Of a stretch of 64,000 nucleotides of DNA, positions 53,927-62,205 are shown piece after piece. The position numbers and the translations under genes are program-made. A model generated the notes under the pieces. It did not search any database, was not told the origin of the DNA, and saw only the letters and a program-made list of their open reading frames with translations. Source of the stretch: RGIG1681 sp045657465 (GTDB taxonomy: Bacteria > Bacillota > Clostridia > Christensenellales > UBA1242); assembly GCA_045657465.1 (NCBI GenBank), contig JAZOTD010000013.1, positions 27,864 through 91,863 of the forward strand. Direction: 5' to 3'. Position 1 is the stretch's first letter; every line of letters begins with the position of its first letter.

Positions 53927-53934
53927 AGTCAATA

Positions 53935-53963
53935 TTGACATCGATGCCCAGCTGTGATATATT
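53935..53963 (+). promoter_or_regulatory. Promoter of the 109-residue unknown gene
   Basis: TTGACA (53935-53940), 17 bases, TATATT (53958-53963). Confidence 0.7.
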
Positions 53964-53996
53964 TTAACTAGATTAAAAAGGAGTGATGATGACGAT

Positions 53997-54326
53997 ATGA
54001 AAGATGCATATATGCCTTTTGGAAAGCTTAAAGAATATTTGACGGAGTGGTATTATCAGCCAGAGTTTTCTATAATTGAAACACCATGCAGAGAAGGTGA
54101 AAAGTGTTTTGTTTGTCATTCATTAAAAGAGAACAGCACTGGTGAAGTAGTTTTTGTTTGGGCACAAGATTTGGCAACTCGTTTTGATGAAAAAACCATA
54201 GTTTCAACAAGTGGTGTTGTTGGTGAAGAACTTCGTGGACTTATTGCTCAATGCTACTTTCTTGACAAACAACTTGAAGAAAGTTTAAAAAATAAAAATG
54301 AAAACAAAATGCCTGAACAAGATTAA
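53997..54326 (+). CDS. Unknown 109-residue protein
   Basis: I do not recognise the family. The protein is soluble, with no membrane segment. It shows EWYYQPEFSIIETPC, CFVCH (a C-x2-C pair) and a beta-rich middle (GEVVFVWAQDLATRF), and ends in a charged helix with an Asn/Lys-rich tail. The three cysteines might bind metal, but this is a guess. It has its own strong promoter and terminator. AAGGAG at 53978-53983 lies 13 bases before ATG 53997; two nearer ATGs run into stops after four codons or fewer. Confidence 0.6.
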   Translation: MKDAYMPFGKLKEYLTEWYYQPEFSIIETPCREGEKCFVCHSLKENSTGEVVFVWAQDLATRFDEKTIVSTSGVVGEELRGLIAQCYFLDKQLEESLKNKNENKMPEQD

Positions 54327-54327
54327 T

Positions 54328-54358
54328 AAAATCAATGCTTTGCATTGATTTTTATTTT
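54328..54358 (+). terminator. Terminator after the unknown gene
   Basis: AAATCAATGC (54329-54338) pairs with GCATTGATTT (54342-54351). Confidence 0.85.
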
Positions 54359-54441
54359 GCACAAAAATATTACAAAAATTTGAATTTGTAGACAAAAAAA
54401 GGCGGTTGTGTTATTATAAACTTGGAAAATTAAGGTGAAAT

Positions 54442-55398
54442 ATGAAAGATGTTATCAAAAAGTTAAAAAAAGCAAAAAATATAGCACTTTTTGCACATGT
54501 TAGTCCAGATCCAGACACGGTTGGTTCAACATTGGCATTGTGCAAAATTTTGGAAAGTCTAAACAAGAAAGTTGATTTATTTTGTGATGAAACAAACGAT
54601 AAATATTGTTTATTTGAAGACTATTCTAGATTTTCAACTGATAGCAAAACAAACCTGAACGGGTATGATTTATTGGTTGCGGTTGACGTGTCTGAAGATT
54701 TTCGACTTGGTTTGTTTGAAGATGGTTTTTTGGCTCATGAGAATACAATTAGAATTGATCATCATATGGCTGGTGCAAATTTTGCAAAAACAAATATTTG
54801 CAAACCATATAGCGCTTGTGCAATTTTAATCTATGAGATTGCAAAAAAGCTAAAGGTTAAAATTTCTGCAGAAATTGCCACAATGCTTTATTTTGCCATT
54901 TGTGGAGACACTGGCTTGTTTAAAAACAACAACACTGATAGTGTAACATTTAAGATTTGTGCAGAGCTTTTTGAATGTGGAGCAGACTTTAAAAAGGTTT
55001 ATGGTGAGTTTTATTCAAAAACAACTCTTGAATATATCAAACTTTCATCAAGCATTTTGCTTGGTGCAAAAACAAATGATGAATATGGGTTTGCGATTTT
55101 GTCAGCTTCGCAAAAAGATTATGAAAAGTTTAACCCAGAACAGAATGAAAATATTTCAAACCTGCCACATTCATATTTAAATTGTGGTTATAAAATAGCC
55201 GTCATCTTAAAAGAAAAAGAAGATGGTGTTCATTGTTCATTTAGGTCAAAGTTTGAATATGATTGCAATCAAATAGCAGCGGCTTTTGGTGGTGGCGGAC
55301 ACAAGAACGCGTCGGGTTGTATTGTTGAATCTTCATTGAAAGACGCTGAAAAACAGGTTGAAAAAGAAATAATAAAATACTTAAAATCTTTGGTTTAG
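54442..55398 (+). CDS. NrnA-like DHH phosphoesterase
   Basis: A 318-residue DHH/DHHA1 enzyme. NrnA proteins degrade very short RNAs (nanoRNAs) and pAp. Motif I is FAHVSPDPDTVGS, motif II VAVDVS, motif III IDHHMAG, and the DHHA1 part ends GGGGHKNASGC. Length fits NrnA (about 310-320). AAGGTGA lies before the ATG. The family includes cyclic-di-AMP-linear product hydrolases, so the substrate is not fixed. It is probably in one transcript with fhs and the protease. Confidence 0.9.
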   Translation: MKDVIKKLKKAKNIALFAHVSPDPDTVGSTLALCKILESLNKKVDLFCDETNDKYCLFEDYSRFSTDSKTNLNGYDLLVAVDVSEDFRLGLFEDGFLAHENTIRIDHHMAGANFAKTNICKPYSACAILIYEIAKKLKVKISAEIATMLYFAICGDTGLFKNNNTDSVTFKICAELFECGADFKKVYGEFYSKTTLEYIKLSSSILLGAKTNDEYGFAILSASQKDYEKFNPEQNENISNLPHSYLNCGYKIAVILKEKEDGVHCSFRSKFEYDCNQIAAAFGGGGHKNASGCIVESSLKDAEKQVEKEIIKYLKSLV

Positions 55399-55410
55399 GA
55401 GGATAAGAAT

Positions 55411-57084
55411 ATGTTAACAGATATTGAAATTGCACAAAATGCGAAACTTTTGCCGGTTAGAGAAATTGCTTTGAAGCTCAACATTGCAGAAAATGACCTT
55501 TTGATGTATGGAGAAAACGTTGCAAAGGTCGGGACGTATGATAAATATATTAGCTCTGCAAAAAAACAAGGCAACTTAATTTTGGTTACTGCGATGAGCC
55601 CTACAAAATATGGTATTGGAAAAACCACAGTTTCAATTGGTCTTGCAGATGCACTTAATCAAAAGAACAAAAATGCAGCGCTTGCACTTCGTGAACCATC
55701 ACTTGGACCAGTGTTTGGAATCAAGGGTGGGGCAGCAGGTGGCGGATATTCACAAGTGTTGCCAATGGAAGATATAAACCTTTCATTCACTGGCGACTTT
55801 GATGCTATCACTTCTGCAAACAACTTGCTCTCAGCCATGATTGACAATCATATCTTTAATGGAAATGATCTTGATATTGATCCAGCGCAAATATTGTTTC
55901 ACAGATGTTTAGATGTTAATGATAGATCACTTAGAGAAGTGAGTTATATCATTGGCGGAAAAGACAAGAATGGCAACAAGCAACAAGTGGTTAGAAAAGA
56001 CAATTTTTCAATCACTGCAGCAAGTGAAATTATGGCAATTTGCTGTCTTGCAACATCGCTTGAAGATTTGAAAAATAGACTTGGAAATATTATGGTTGCA
56101 CTAAACACAAAAGGCGAGCCTGTTTTTGCAAGAGAACTTAAAGCTGAAGGAAGTATGGCAACATTGCTTAGAAATACTCTCTGCCCTAATTTGGTTCAAA
56201 CAATTGAGCACACACCAGCGTTTGTTCACCTTGGACCTTTTGCTAACATTGCTCATGGTTGCAACAGTATTATTGCAACAAAACTTGCACTTTCATGTGC
56301 TGACTATGTTGTTACTGAAGCAGGGTTTGGAAGTGACCTTGGTGCAGAAAAGTTTTTGGACGTAAAATGCCGTATTGGAGACCTTAATCCAAACGTTGTT
56401 GTTCTTGTTACAACTATTAGAGGAATCAAGTTTCATGGCGACGAATCTCAAACCGAAGACGTTAAAATTTTGATTGAAAACGGGCTTGAAAATGTAAAAC
56501 GTCATATTGAAACGCTTAAAAACACTTTTAAGGTTAATGTGGTTGTTACGATCAACAAGTTTTTGACGGATACAGATGAAGAAATTGAACAAGTAATCAG
56601 TTCGCTTAAAGAGTTTGGTGTTGATGCTGTTGTTAATGAATGCTTTGCAAAAGGTGGCGCAGGCACGCTTGAACTTGCAGATGCTGTGCTTGATAACTTG
56701 TCTAATAAAAAACTTGAATTTGCATATAATTTAAATGATGGCATTGAAACCAAAATTGCAGATATTGTAAAGAATGTGTATGGTGGAAATGGTGCAGAAT
56801 TTTCTGAACTTGCAAAAGAAAAAATTGAGTTTATTAAAAAGGCTGGATTTGAAAATTTGCCAGTGATTATTGCAAAAACACAATTTAGTTTCACTGACGA
56901 CAAAGCTAGGATTGGCGCGCCAAAAGATTTTAATATTTTTATTCGTGACATTGAACTTAAAACTGGCAGTGGATTTATTGTTGCAATTGCTGGTGATATG
57001 ATGTTGATGCCAGGGCTTTCAAAAGTTCCTAATGCAGAAAAAATTGATATTTTGCCAGATGGAACAATTGTTGGTTTGTCTTAA
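55411..57084 (+). CDS. fhs: Formate-tetrahydrofolate ligase
   Basis: A 557-residue enzyme that makes 10-formyl-tetrahydrofolate from formate and ATP. The frame covers the whole family from an N-terminal helix to the end (GTIVGLS). The P-loop, usually P-T-P/K-A-G-E-G-K-T-T, reads SPTKYGIGKTT. IKGGAAGGGYSQVLPMEDINL is typical, but the next two histidines (LHFTGDxHA) read LSFTGDFDA. It may be a divergent or less usual form. AGGAGG precedes the ATG. It lies between nrnA and an HtrA-like protease. Confidence 0.93.
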   Translation: MLTDIEIAQNAKLLPVREIALKLNIAENDLLMYGENVAKVGTYDKYISSAKKQGNLILVTAMSPTKYGIGKTTVSIGLADALNQKNKNAALALREPSLGPVFGIKGGAAGGGYSQVLPMEDINLSFTGDFDAITSANNLLSAMIDNHIFNGNDLDIDPAQILFHRCLDVNDRSLREVSYIIGGKDKNGNKQQVVRKDNFSITAASEIMAICCLATSLEDLKNRLGNIMVALNTKGEPVFARELKAEGSMATLLRNTLCPNLVQTIEHTPAFVHLGPFANIAHGCNSIIATKLALSCADYVVTEAGFGSDLGAEKFLDVKCRIGDLNPNVVVLVTTIRGIKFHGDESQTEDVKILIENGLENVKRHIETLKNTFKVNVVVTINKFLTDTDEEIEQVISSLKEFGVDAVVNECFAKGGAGTLELADAVLDNLSNKKLEFAYNLNDGIETKIADIVKNVYGGNGAEFSELAKEKIEFIKKAGFENLPVIIAKTQFSFTDDKARIGAPKDFNIFIRDIELKTGSGFIVAIAGDMMLMPGLSKVPNAEKIDILPDGTIVGLS

Positions 57085-57093
57085 GGAGAATTT

Positions 57094-58836
57094 ATGGATT
57101 CTAAAAAGTTTAATATATTTTCATTGTTCATGGTCATGGTTATGTGTGTGGTGACTATTGTTGTTGCCTTTAACAGAAAACAACCAAGTGACGGAAGAGA
57201 TGGAATGAGTGCATATGAACAGGCGGTTGATAGCGGTTTGTTTTCAGGAACGGAGCTTGAATATTTGTTAAGCTTGCAAGGAAAAGATGGCAAAGATGTC
57301 ACAGTTGAAGATATTTATTATGCATACCTTGAAGCTAATGATTTAACACAAAATGAATGTTCACTGGCGAAGTTTATTGAAACATATTATCCAAAATATT
57401 TATTAGATGTTGATGATGCTTCAAAAATGACACTTTCTGAACTTGCTTCTCAACAAGCATTGCGTTCTACGGTTGATATTTTATATTCGGGATATATGAA
57501 TTCTGCGATTATAAAGGCAACTGAAACTTCAATTTTGCAAACTGGTGAGCCGGTTTATGTTTTAGAAGAAACAACAACTGCTCCAGTGTGTTTGTCAGCA
57601 GGATCAGGGGTTATTTATAAAATTGACGGCGACACAGCATACATAATCACAAACTATCATGTTGCGTATGTTAGCAATTATTCAAACGATCCAAACTATA
57701 GAGTTTATTATAATGACACAAAAGGTGAATATTTCACGGCAGTTTATGATGAAACAAAAATAAAAACTTCAAGTCTTGCTAGCGGAGCAAGAAAATATAT
57801 TTTGCAAGCAGATGTTGAAATGGCTCCAATTGAAACACATTTTATGGACACATATGAAGTGTATTTGCATGGCTATCAAGCAGAAGGTTATGCACTTTCT
57901 GCAACATTTGTTGGAGGTTCAGCTGAAAACGATATTGCTGTTTTGAAGATTGAAAAGTCTATGACTGAAAACAACAAACTCATCTTTGAAGATGATTATG
58001 TTCAAGCAGTTATTGGAGACAGTGCAGAAATTAATGCTGGTGAAGAAGTTATTGCTGTTGGAAACCCACTTCTTGCAAACACAACAAACATTGACACAAG
58101 CACAGTGTCAACAATTGGTGAATATGTTGAAGCTTATAAAAAGAGCTATATTGAAGCGTTATGTTTGACAGTTACTGGTGGTGAAGTTAGCTTGATTTCT
58201 GAATATCAAGACTTTTCATCAATTTTGGACGGTTCAAAAACATCAAACATGAGACTTATTCGTGTTTCATCTGCAATCAATGCCGGAAACTCTGGTGGTG
58301 GGCTTTATGATATGTATGGCAGGCTTGTTGGAATTGTAAACGGCAAGATTGCAAGTGCTGATTATGACAATGTGGGATATGCAATTCCTATAAACAAAGC
58401 TATAAACATTGCAGACAAAGTTATTGCAGAATGTTCTGGAACTAGCGGAACTATAAGTTTTAAAGCTGTGACAAGCGAAGCTCTTGGGCTTAGTGTTAAA
58501 ACCTCAAAGAATGGAACGATTAAGCCAATCTATGATGAAAACACACTCCAATGGATTAACAGAAACTCTGTGGTTGTTTCAAATATTTCAAATAGCGAAC
58601 TATATTTGGGTGGTGTGTCAGTTGGCGACACATTAGTGTCAGTTGAGATTGATGGGGTTACATATGAGCTTTATAATGACTATGACCTTGATGATGTACT
58701 TTTAAAAGTCAAGGCATACACAAGTCAAAATTCACCAAAGATTAAATTTAATTTTGAAAAATTTGATCAAGGTTCGGTTGTTAGCTACAACATAACTTTA
58801 ACACTCACTGCAGACAACTATGTTGTTATAGAGTAG
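57094..58836 (+). CDS. Membrane-anchored HtrA-like serine protease
   Basis: A 580-residue S1C-type protease with an N-terminal membrane helix (about 6-28). An outer spacer has GMSAYEQAVDSGLFSGTELEYL and LQGKDGKD, a motif frequent in Clostridia exported proteins. The catalytic triad is His in ITNYHVAY, Asp in ENDIAVLKI and Ser in NAGNSGGGLYD. A weak PDZ-like part ends the chain (VGDTLVSVEIDG). It probably degrades misfolded proteins outside the membrane. AAGGAG overlaps the end of fhs. A terminator follows. Confidence 0.9.
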   Translation: MDSKKFNIFSLFMVMVMCVVTIVVAFNRKQPSDGRDGMSAYEQAVDSGLFSGTELEYLLSLQGKDGKDVTVEDIYYAYLEANDLTQNECSLAKFIETYYPKYLLDVDDASKMTLSELASQQALRSTVDILYSGYMNSAIIKATETSILQTGEPVYVLEETTTAPVCLSAGSGVIYKIDGDTAYIITNYHVAYVSNYSNDPNYRVYYNDTKGEYFTAVYDETKIKTSSLASGARKYILQADVEMAPIETHFMDTYEVYLHGYQAEGYALSATFVGGSAENDIAVLKIEKSMTENNKLIFEDDYVQAVIGDSAEINAGEEVIAVGNPLLANTTNIDTSTVSTIGEYVEAYKKSYIEALCLTVTGGEVSLISEYQDFSSILDGSKTSNMRLIRVSSAINAGNSGGGLYDMYGRLVGIVNGKIASADYDNVGYAIPINKAINIADKVIAECSGTSGTISFKAVTSEALGLSVKTSKNGTIKPIYDENTLQWINRNSVVVSNISNSELYLGGVSVGDTLVSVEIDGVTYELYNDYDLDDVLLKVKAYTSQNSPKIKFNFEKFDQGSVVSYNITLTLTADNYVVIE

Positions 58837-58841
58837 AATAT

Positions 58842-58870
58842 AAAGACTAGATTTGTTCTAGTCTTTTTTT
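58842..58870 (+). terminator. Terminator after the HtrA-like gene
   Basis: AAAGACTAG (58842-58850) pairs with CTAGTCTTT (58858-58866). Confidence 0.85.
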
Positions 58871-58975
58871 ATTGCAAAAAATATCAAATAAGACAAATTG
58901 TGATTCGTTTAAACATAAATAGCAAATGATTGTTTAAGGCTGGGTGTTATCATTGAATATGTGAGGAGGTAGTTT

Positions 58976-59287
58976 ATGGATATCAAATATTCAAGCACTG
59001 GTGAAGATATCTGTGCAGAACTTTCAGGAGAGCTTGATGAATACTCGGCAGAATATGTGAGAATTTCACTAGACGATTTGCTGACCAAAATCAAAAGTGA
59101 ACGAAAACTAATTTTAGATTTTTCAAAAGTGTCGTTTATGGACAGCACTGGCATTGGAATGTTGCTTGGCAGATATAACAAGTTTTCAAAACAAGACATA
59201 AACTTATATATAAAAAATCCAACTTCTTATGTGAATAGAATTTTTGAGATGACGGGAATATATCAAATTATTCCAAAAGTTTGTTAA
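58976..59287 (+). CDS. spoIIAA: Anti-sigma F factor antagonist
   Basis: A 103-residue STAS-domain protein. It frees sigma-F by binding SpoIIAB, and is switched off when its serine is phosphorylated. The target serine lies in FMDSTGIGMLLGRY. GAGGAGG lies before the ATG. It is first in the spoIIA operon, followed by spoIIAB and sigF with short spacing. Confidence 0.95.
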   Translation: MDIKYSSTGEDICAELSGELDEYSAEYVRISLDDLLTKIKSERKLILDFSKVSFMDSTGIGMLLGRYNKFSKQDINLYIKNPTSYVNRIFEMTGIYQIIPKVC

Positions 59288-59299
59288 AGGAGATTGCAA

Positions 59300-59725
59300 A
59301 TGGCATATGATAATTATTTTAAACTCGAATTTGATGCAAAAAATGTAAACGAGAGTTTTGCAAGGGGTGTTGTGGCTATGTTCTGCACAGAGCTTAAGCC
59401 AACGCTATCTGAAATTAATGATTTAAAAACTGCGGTTAGTGAAGCGGTTACCAATTCAATTGTTCATGGTTATCAAAATAAAGGCGGAAAGATTCTGCTT
59501 GAAGTGGGGCTTTCGGGAAACAAGGTTGATATTATAGTCACAGATACTGGGGTTGGCATTGAAGATGTTGATATGGCGCTTCAGCCATTTTTTACAACAA
59601 AGTCAGCTGACGAACACTCGGGCATGGGCTTCACTCTTATGGATTCATTCATGAACTATTTAGAAGTTAAGCCAAACAAGCCAAGTGGTCTTGTGGTGCA
59701 TATGCAAAAGGTGATTAAAGGCTAA
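59300..59725 (+). CDS. spoIIAB: Anti-sigma F factor and serine kinase
   Basis: A 141-residue GHKL-type kinase that holds sigma-F and phosphorylates SpoIIAA. ATP-binding boxes are SEAVTNSIVHGY (N box), VTDTGVGI (G1) and HSGMGFTLM (G2). ATG 59300 sits 7 bases behind AAGGAG; a TTG two codons earlier is less likely. The last base of its stop is the first base of the sigF ATG. Confidence 0.95.
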   Translation: MAYDNYFKLEFDAKNVNESFARGVVAMFCTELKPTLSEINDLKTAVSEAVTNSIVHGYQNKGGKILLEVGLSGNKVDIIVTDTGVGIEDVDMALQPFFTTKSADEHSGMGFTLMDSFMNYLEVKPNKPSGLVVHMQKVIKG

Positions 59726-60468
59726 TGAGTGAATATAAACCTTTAGATGCAAAAGCCACCAATGAACTGATTGAAAAGTCTAAAAATGGCGATAGTGAAG
59801 CGACCGATATTTTGGTGAATGGAAATTTTCCGCTCATAAAGGCGATTGTTAAAGGGTATCTTAACAAAGGCGTTGATTATGATGACCTTTATCAAATTGG
59901 TTGTGTTGGTTTTTTAAAAGCCATAAAGAATTTTAATCCAAGCTTTGATGTGAAGTTTTCGACCTATGCTGTGCCGATGATTGCGGGAGAAATAAAAAGA
60001 TTTTTGCGTGATGACGGAGCTGTGAAGGTTTCAAGGTCTATCAAAACGCTTGCAATCAAAGTTAAGGCATTTATTGAAGAAAGTAAGCAGAAAACTGGTG
60101 AAAGTCCAAGTATTGAGTTTTTGGCAGAAAAGTTTGAGGTTGAAAAAGAAGATATTATTGTTGCTCTCGATTCATATCAGCAAACAATTTCGCTAGATGC
60201 AAAGATTGATGAAGATGACCCAAACAGCCAAAATGTGATTGACAAGCTTGCAGTGTTTGACAAGAGTGAAGACATGCTTGACAAGTTTATTTTAAAAAAC
60301 GCCATAATGAGTTTGCCAGAACGTGAAAAAAAACTTATTCTTTTGAGATATTATAGGGGAAAAACCCAAGGTGAAGTTGCTGAAATTTTAGACGTGTCAC
60401 AAGTTCAAGTTTCTCGAATGGAATCAAAAATCATTGAACAATTAAAATCAAAACTTATAGAAAAGTAG
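59725..60468 (+). CDS. sigF: Forespore sigma factor sigma-F
   Basis: A 247-residue sigma-70-type factor that starts forespore gene expression. Region 2 shows DDLYQIGCVGFLKAIKNF and KFSTYAVPMIAGEIKRFLRDDG; region 3 GESPSIEFLAEKFEV; region 4 LPEREKKLILLRYYRGKTQGEVAEIL with a helix-turn-helix (VSQVQVSRMESKI). It is coupled to spoIIAB by a one-base overlap. The terminator stem overlaps its stop codon. Confidence 0.96.
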   Translation: MSEYKPLDAKATNELIEKSKNGDSEATDILVNGNFPLIKAIVKGYLNKGVDYDDLYQIGCVGFLKAIKNFNPSFDVKFSTYAVPMIAGEIKRFLRDDGAVKVSRSIKTLAIKVKAFIEESKQKTGESPSIEFLAEKFEVEKEDIIVALDSYQQTISLDAKIDEDDPNSQNVIDKLAVFDKSEDMLDKFILKNAIMSLPEREKKLILLRYYRGKTQGEVAEILDVSQVQVSRMESKIIEQLKSKLIEK

Positions 60469-60493
60469 AATCGGTTTGGTTCTGCTTTTTTTG
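60464..60493 (+). terminator. Terminator of the spoIIA operon
   Basis: AGTAGAATC (60464-60472) pairs with GGTTCTGCT (60478-60486), with two G-T pairs, then T's. The stretch from here to 60657 shows no gene I support. Confidence 0.75.
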
Positions 60494-60670
60494 CATAATT
60501 AAAATTTTTTATGAATAAAAATTATTATATCAGGCCTGTGTATTCATTAACAAAATTAAGTTTTTTGAAAAAATACATTATTCGACAATACATTCAAAAA
60601 TCAAACATTATTTTCAAATATAGGCTTTGTCTTAATTTAATAAAAAAACTAAAATATAGGAGTAATTTGT

Positions 60671-61435
60671 ATGAAGATATTGTGTTCAAAATTGAAATCA
60701 ATAACTCAAATGTTATCTTTATCACTTATTGCGATAATACTTGCGCTAATTGTAGCCTTAACAAGTAGCGGAACTATTTATTTTGGCTATGCATATAGAC
60801 TAGTCCCAATATATAGCGTTGATACCACAGAAAAGAAGGTTGCTTTGACATTTGATGCTGCGTGGGGCTCAGATAAAACATCAGACATTGTTCGACTTTT
60901 AAAACAAGAAAATATTCTCGGCACATTTTTCTTGGTTGGTTTTTGGGTTGAAGCAAATGGTGATAAAGTTAAAGAAATACACGATGCTGACTTTGATATT
61001 GGCACACATTCAAACACTCATCCAAAGATGAGCACTTTGTCAGAGTCAAAAATTAGGGAAGAACTTGAAATTTCGTCAAAATTGATAAAAGATATCACAG
61101 GCAAGCCAGTGACTCTTTTCAGGCCACCTTTTGGCGATTATAACGACACTTTAATCAATATTGCTGGAAGTTTGGGGTTGAAAACTATTCAGTGGGATGT
61201 TGATAGCTTGGACTGGAAAGGTCTTTCTGCTAGTGAAATTTTAAATCGTGTTAAAGCCAGTGTTAAAAATGGTTCAATAATTTTGTTTCACAATAATTCA
61301 GACCATATATTAGAAGCGATTCCTTTGGTTATTTCTTATTTAAAACAGCAAGGTTATAAGATGGTGAAGTTAACTCAACTCATATATCAAAAAGATTATC
61401 ATATCGACAACAACGGATTACAAAAACAAAAATAA
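60671..61435 (+). CDS. PdaB-like sporulation polysaccharide deacetylase
   Basis: A 254-residue CE4 enzyme with an N-terminal membrane anchor (about 16-38). PdaB proteins are needed to keep the spore cortex. Motif 1 is LTFDAAWGSD with its Asp intact, the metal site reads THSNTHPKM, and motif 3 is FRPPFGDYND. IQWDVDSLDW and ILFHNNS complete the set. It thus looks catalytic, unlike the YlxY-like protein. AGGAG at 60658-60662 supports ATG 60671. It lies next to the spoIIA operon, in keeping with a spore role. Confidence 0.88.
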   Translation: MKILCSKLKSITQMLSLSLIAIILALIVALTSSGTIYFGYAYRLVPIYSVDTTEKKVALTFDAAWGSDKTSDIVRLLKQENILGTFFLVGFWVEANGDKVKEIHDADFDIGTHSNTHPKMSTLSESKIREELEISSKLIKDITGKPVTLFRPPFGDYNDTLINIAGSLGLKTIQWDVDSLDWKGLSASEILNRVKASVKNGSIILFHNNSDHILEAIPLVISYLKQQGYKMVKLTQLIYQKDYHIDNNGLQKQK

Positions 61436-61460
61436 TTAACTTTATGGAGAAGATATATTT

Positions 61461-62150
61461 ATGAATAACACATCATATGAAAACAATAATCACGTTTTAC
61501 TTAAAGGAAGAATTAAAGAGTTGCCAACCTATTCTCACACCGTTATGGGTGAAGGTTTTTTTGAAATGTTTGTTGAAGTGTCAAGACTTTCAGAAGAAGT
61601 TGATGTTTTGCCGGTTACCATTTCTGAAAGATTAATCACAGACTTTAGTGTTGGTGACGAAATTGGCATTGTTGGTCAGTTTAGAAGCTACAACAAGCTC
61701 GAAGAAAATCATAGCAAGCTTATGCTTACGATTTTTGTTAAGGAACTAGTTGATCCAAGTGAGATTAGTGAAATCAATCAAATTTATTTAATTGGTTATA
61801 TTTGTAAAGAACCGATTTATAGAACCACTCCGTTCGGCAGAGAAATTTGTGACGTGCTTTTAGCGGTTAACAGAGCATATAACAAAAGTGACTATTTGCC
61901 ATGCATTGCTTGGGGAAGAAATGCTAGGTTTGTTAGAGATCTTGGGGTTGGTGAAAAACTTGAAGTTCAGGGCAGAATTCAAAGCAGAAGTTATCAAAAG
62001 CGAATCAGTGAAGATGTTGTCGAAACAAAGGTTGCTTATGAGATTTCAATTTCAAGTGTTGTTTTGGTTGATGATGTTGAATATGTGGGTGATTACGAAG
62101 AATATGATGATGAAAATATCAAGCTTAGACCAAATCTTGCAGAAAATTAA
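61461..62150 (+). CDS. SSB-like protein with two OB folds
   Basis: A 229-residue protein with two single-strand-DNA-binding OB domains in tandem. The N-terminal one runs from HVLLKGRIKELP to about residue 110. The C-terminal one, from IYLIGYICKEPIYRTT, is closer to normal SSB (REICDVLLAVNR, YLPCIAWGRNA). It ends in an acidic tail (DYEEYDDENIKL) but without the usual PF tip of SSB. It may be a second, special SSB. A strong terminator follows. Confidence 0.8.
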   Translation: MNNTSYENNNHVLLKGRIKELPTYSHTVMGEGFFEMFVEVSRLSEEVDVLPVTISERLITDFSVGDEIGIVGQFRSYNKLEENHSKLMLTIFVKELVDPSEISEINQIYLIGYICKEPIYRTTPFGREICDVLLAVNRAYNKSDYLPCIAWGRNARFVRDLGVGEKLEVQGRIQSRSYQKRISEDVVETKVAYEISISSVVLVDDVEYVGDYEEYDDENIKLRPNLAEN

Positions 62151-62177
62151 AAGAGATGCTAAAAGCATCTCTTTTTT
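62149..62177. terminator. Terminator between ssb-like gene and the minus-strand gene
   Basis: AAAAGAGATGCT (62149-62160) pairs with AGCATCTCTTTT (62164-62175). T-runs on both strands suit convergent genes. Confidence 0.88.
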
Positions 62178-62205
62178 ACGTCAAAAACTGGCGTTATTTT
62201 CAATT

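Noticed and set aside
58937..58958. Sigma-H-like promoter before spoIIAA (AGGC ... GAAT)
   Set aside because: The -35 lacks the GGA core and the spacing to GAAT is too short, so it is not called although a sigma-H promoter would be expected here.
60511..60768. Open frame of 85 codons between sigF and pdaB
   Set aside because: No Shine-Dalgarno site, AT-driven low-complexity composition, and it overlaps the well-supported pdaB-like gene by 98 bases in another frame.
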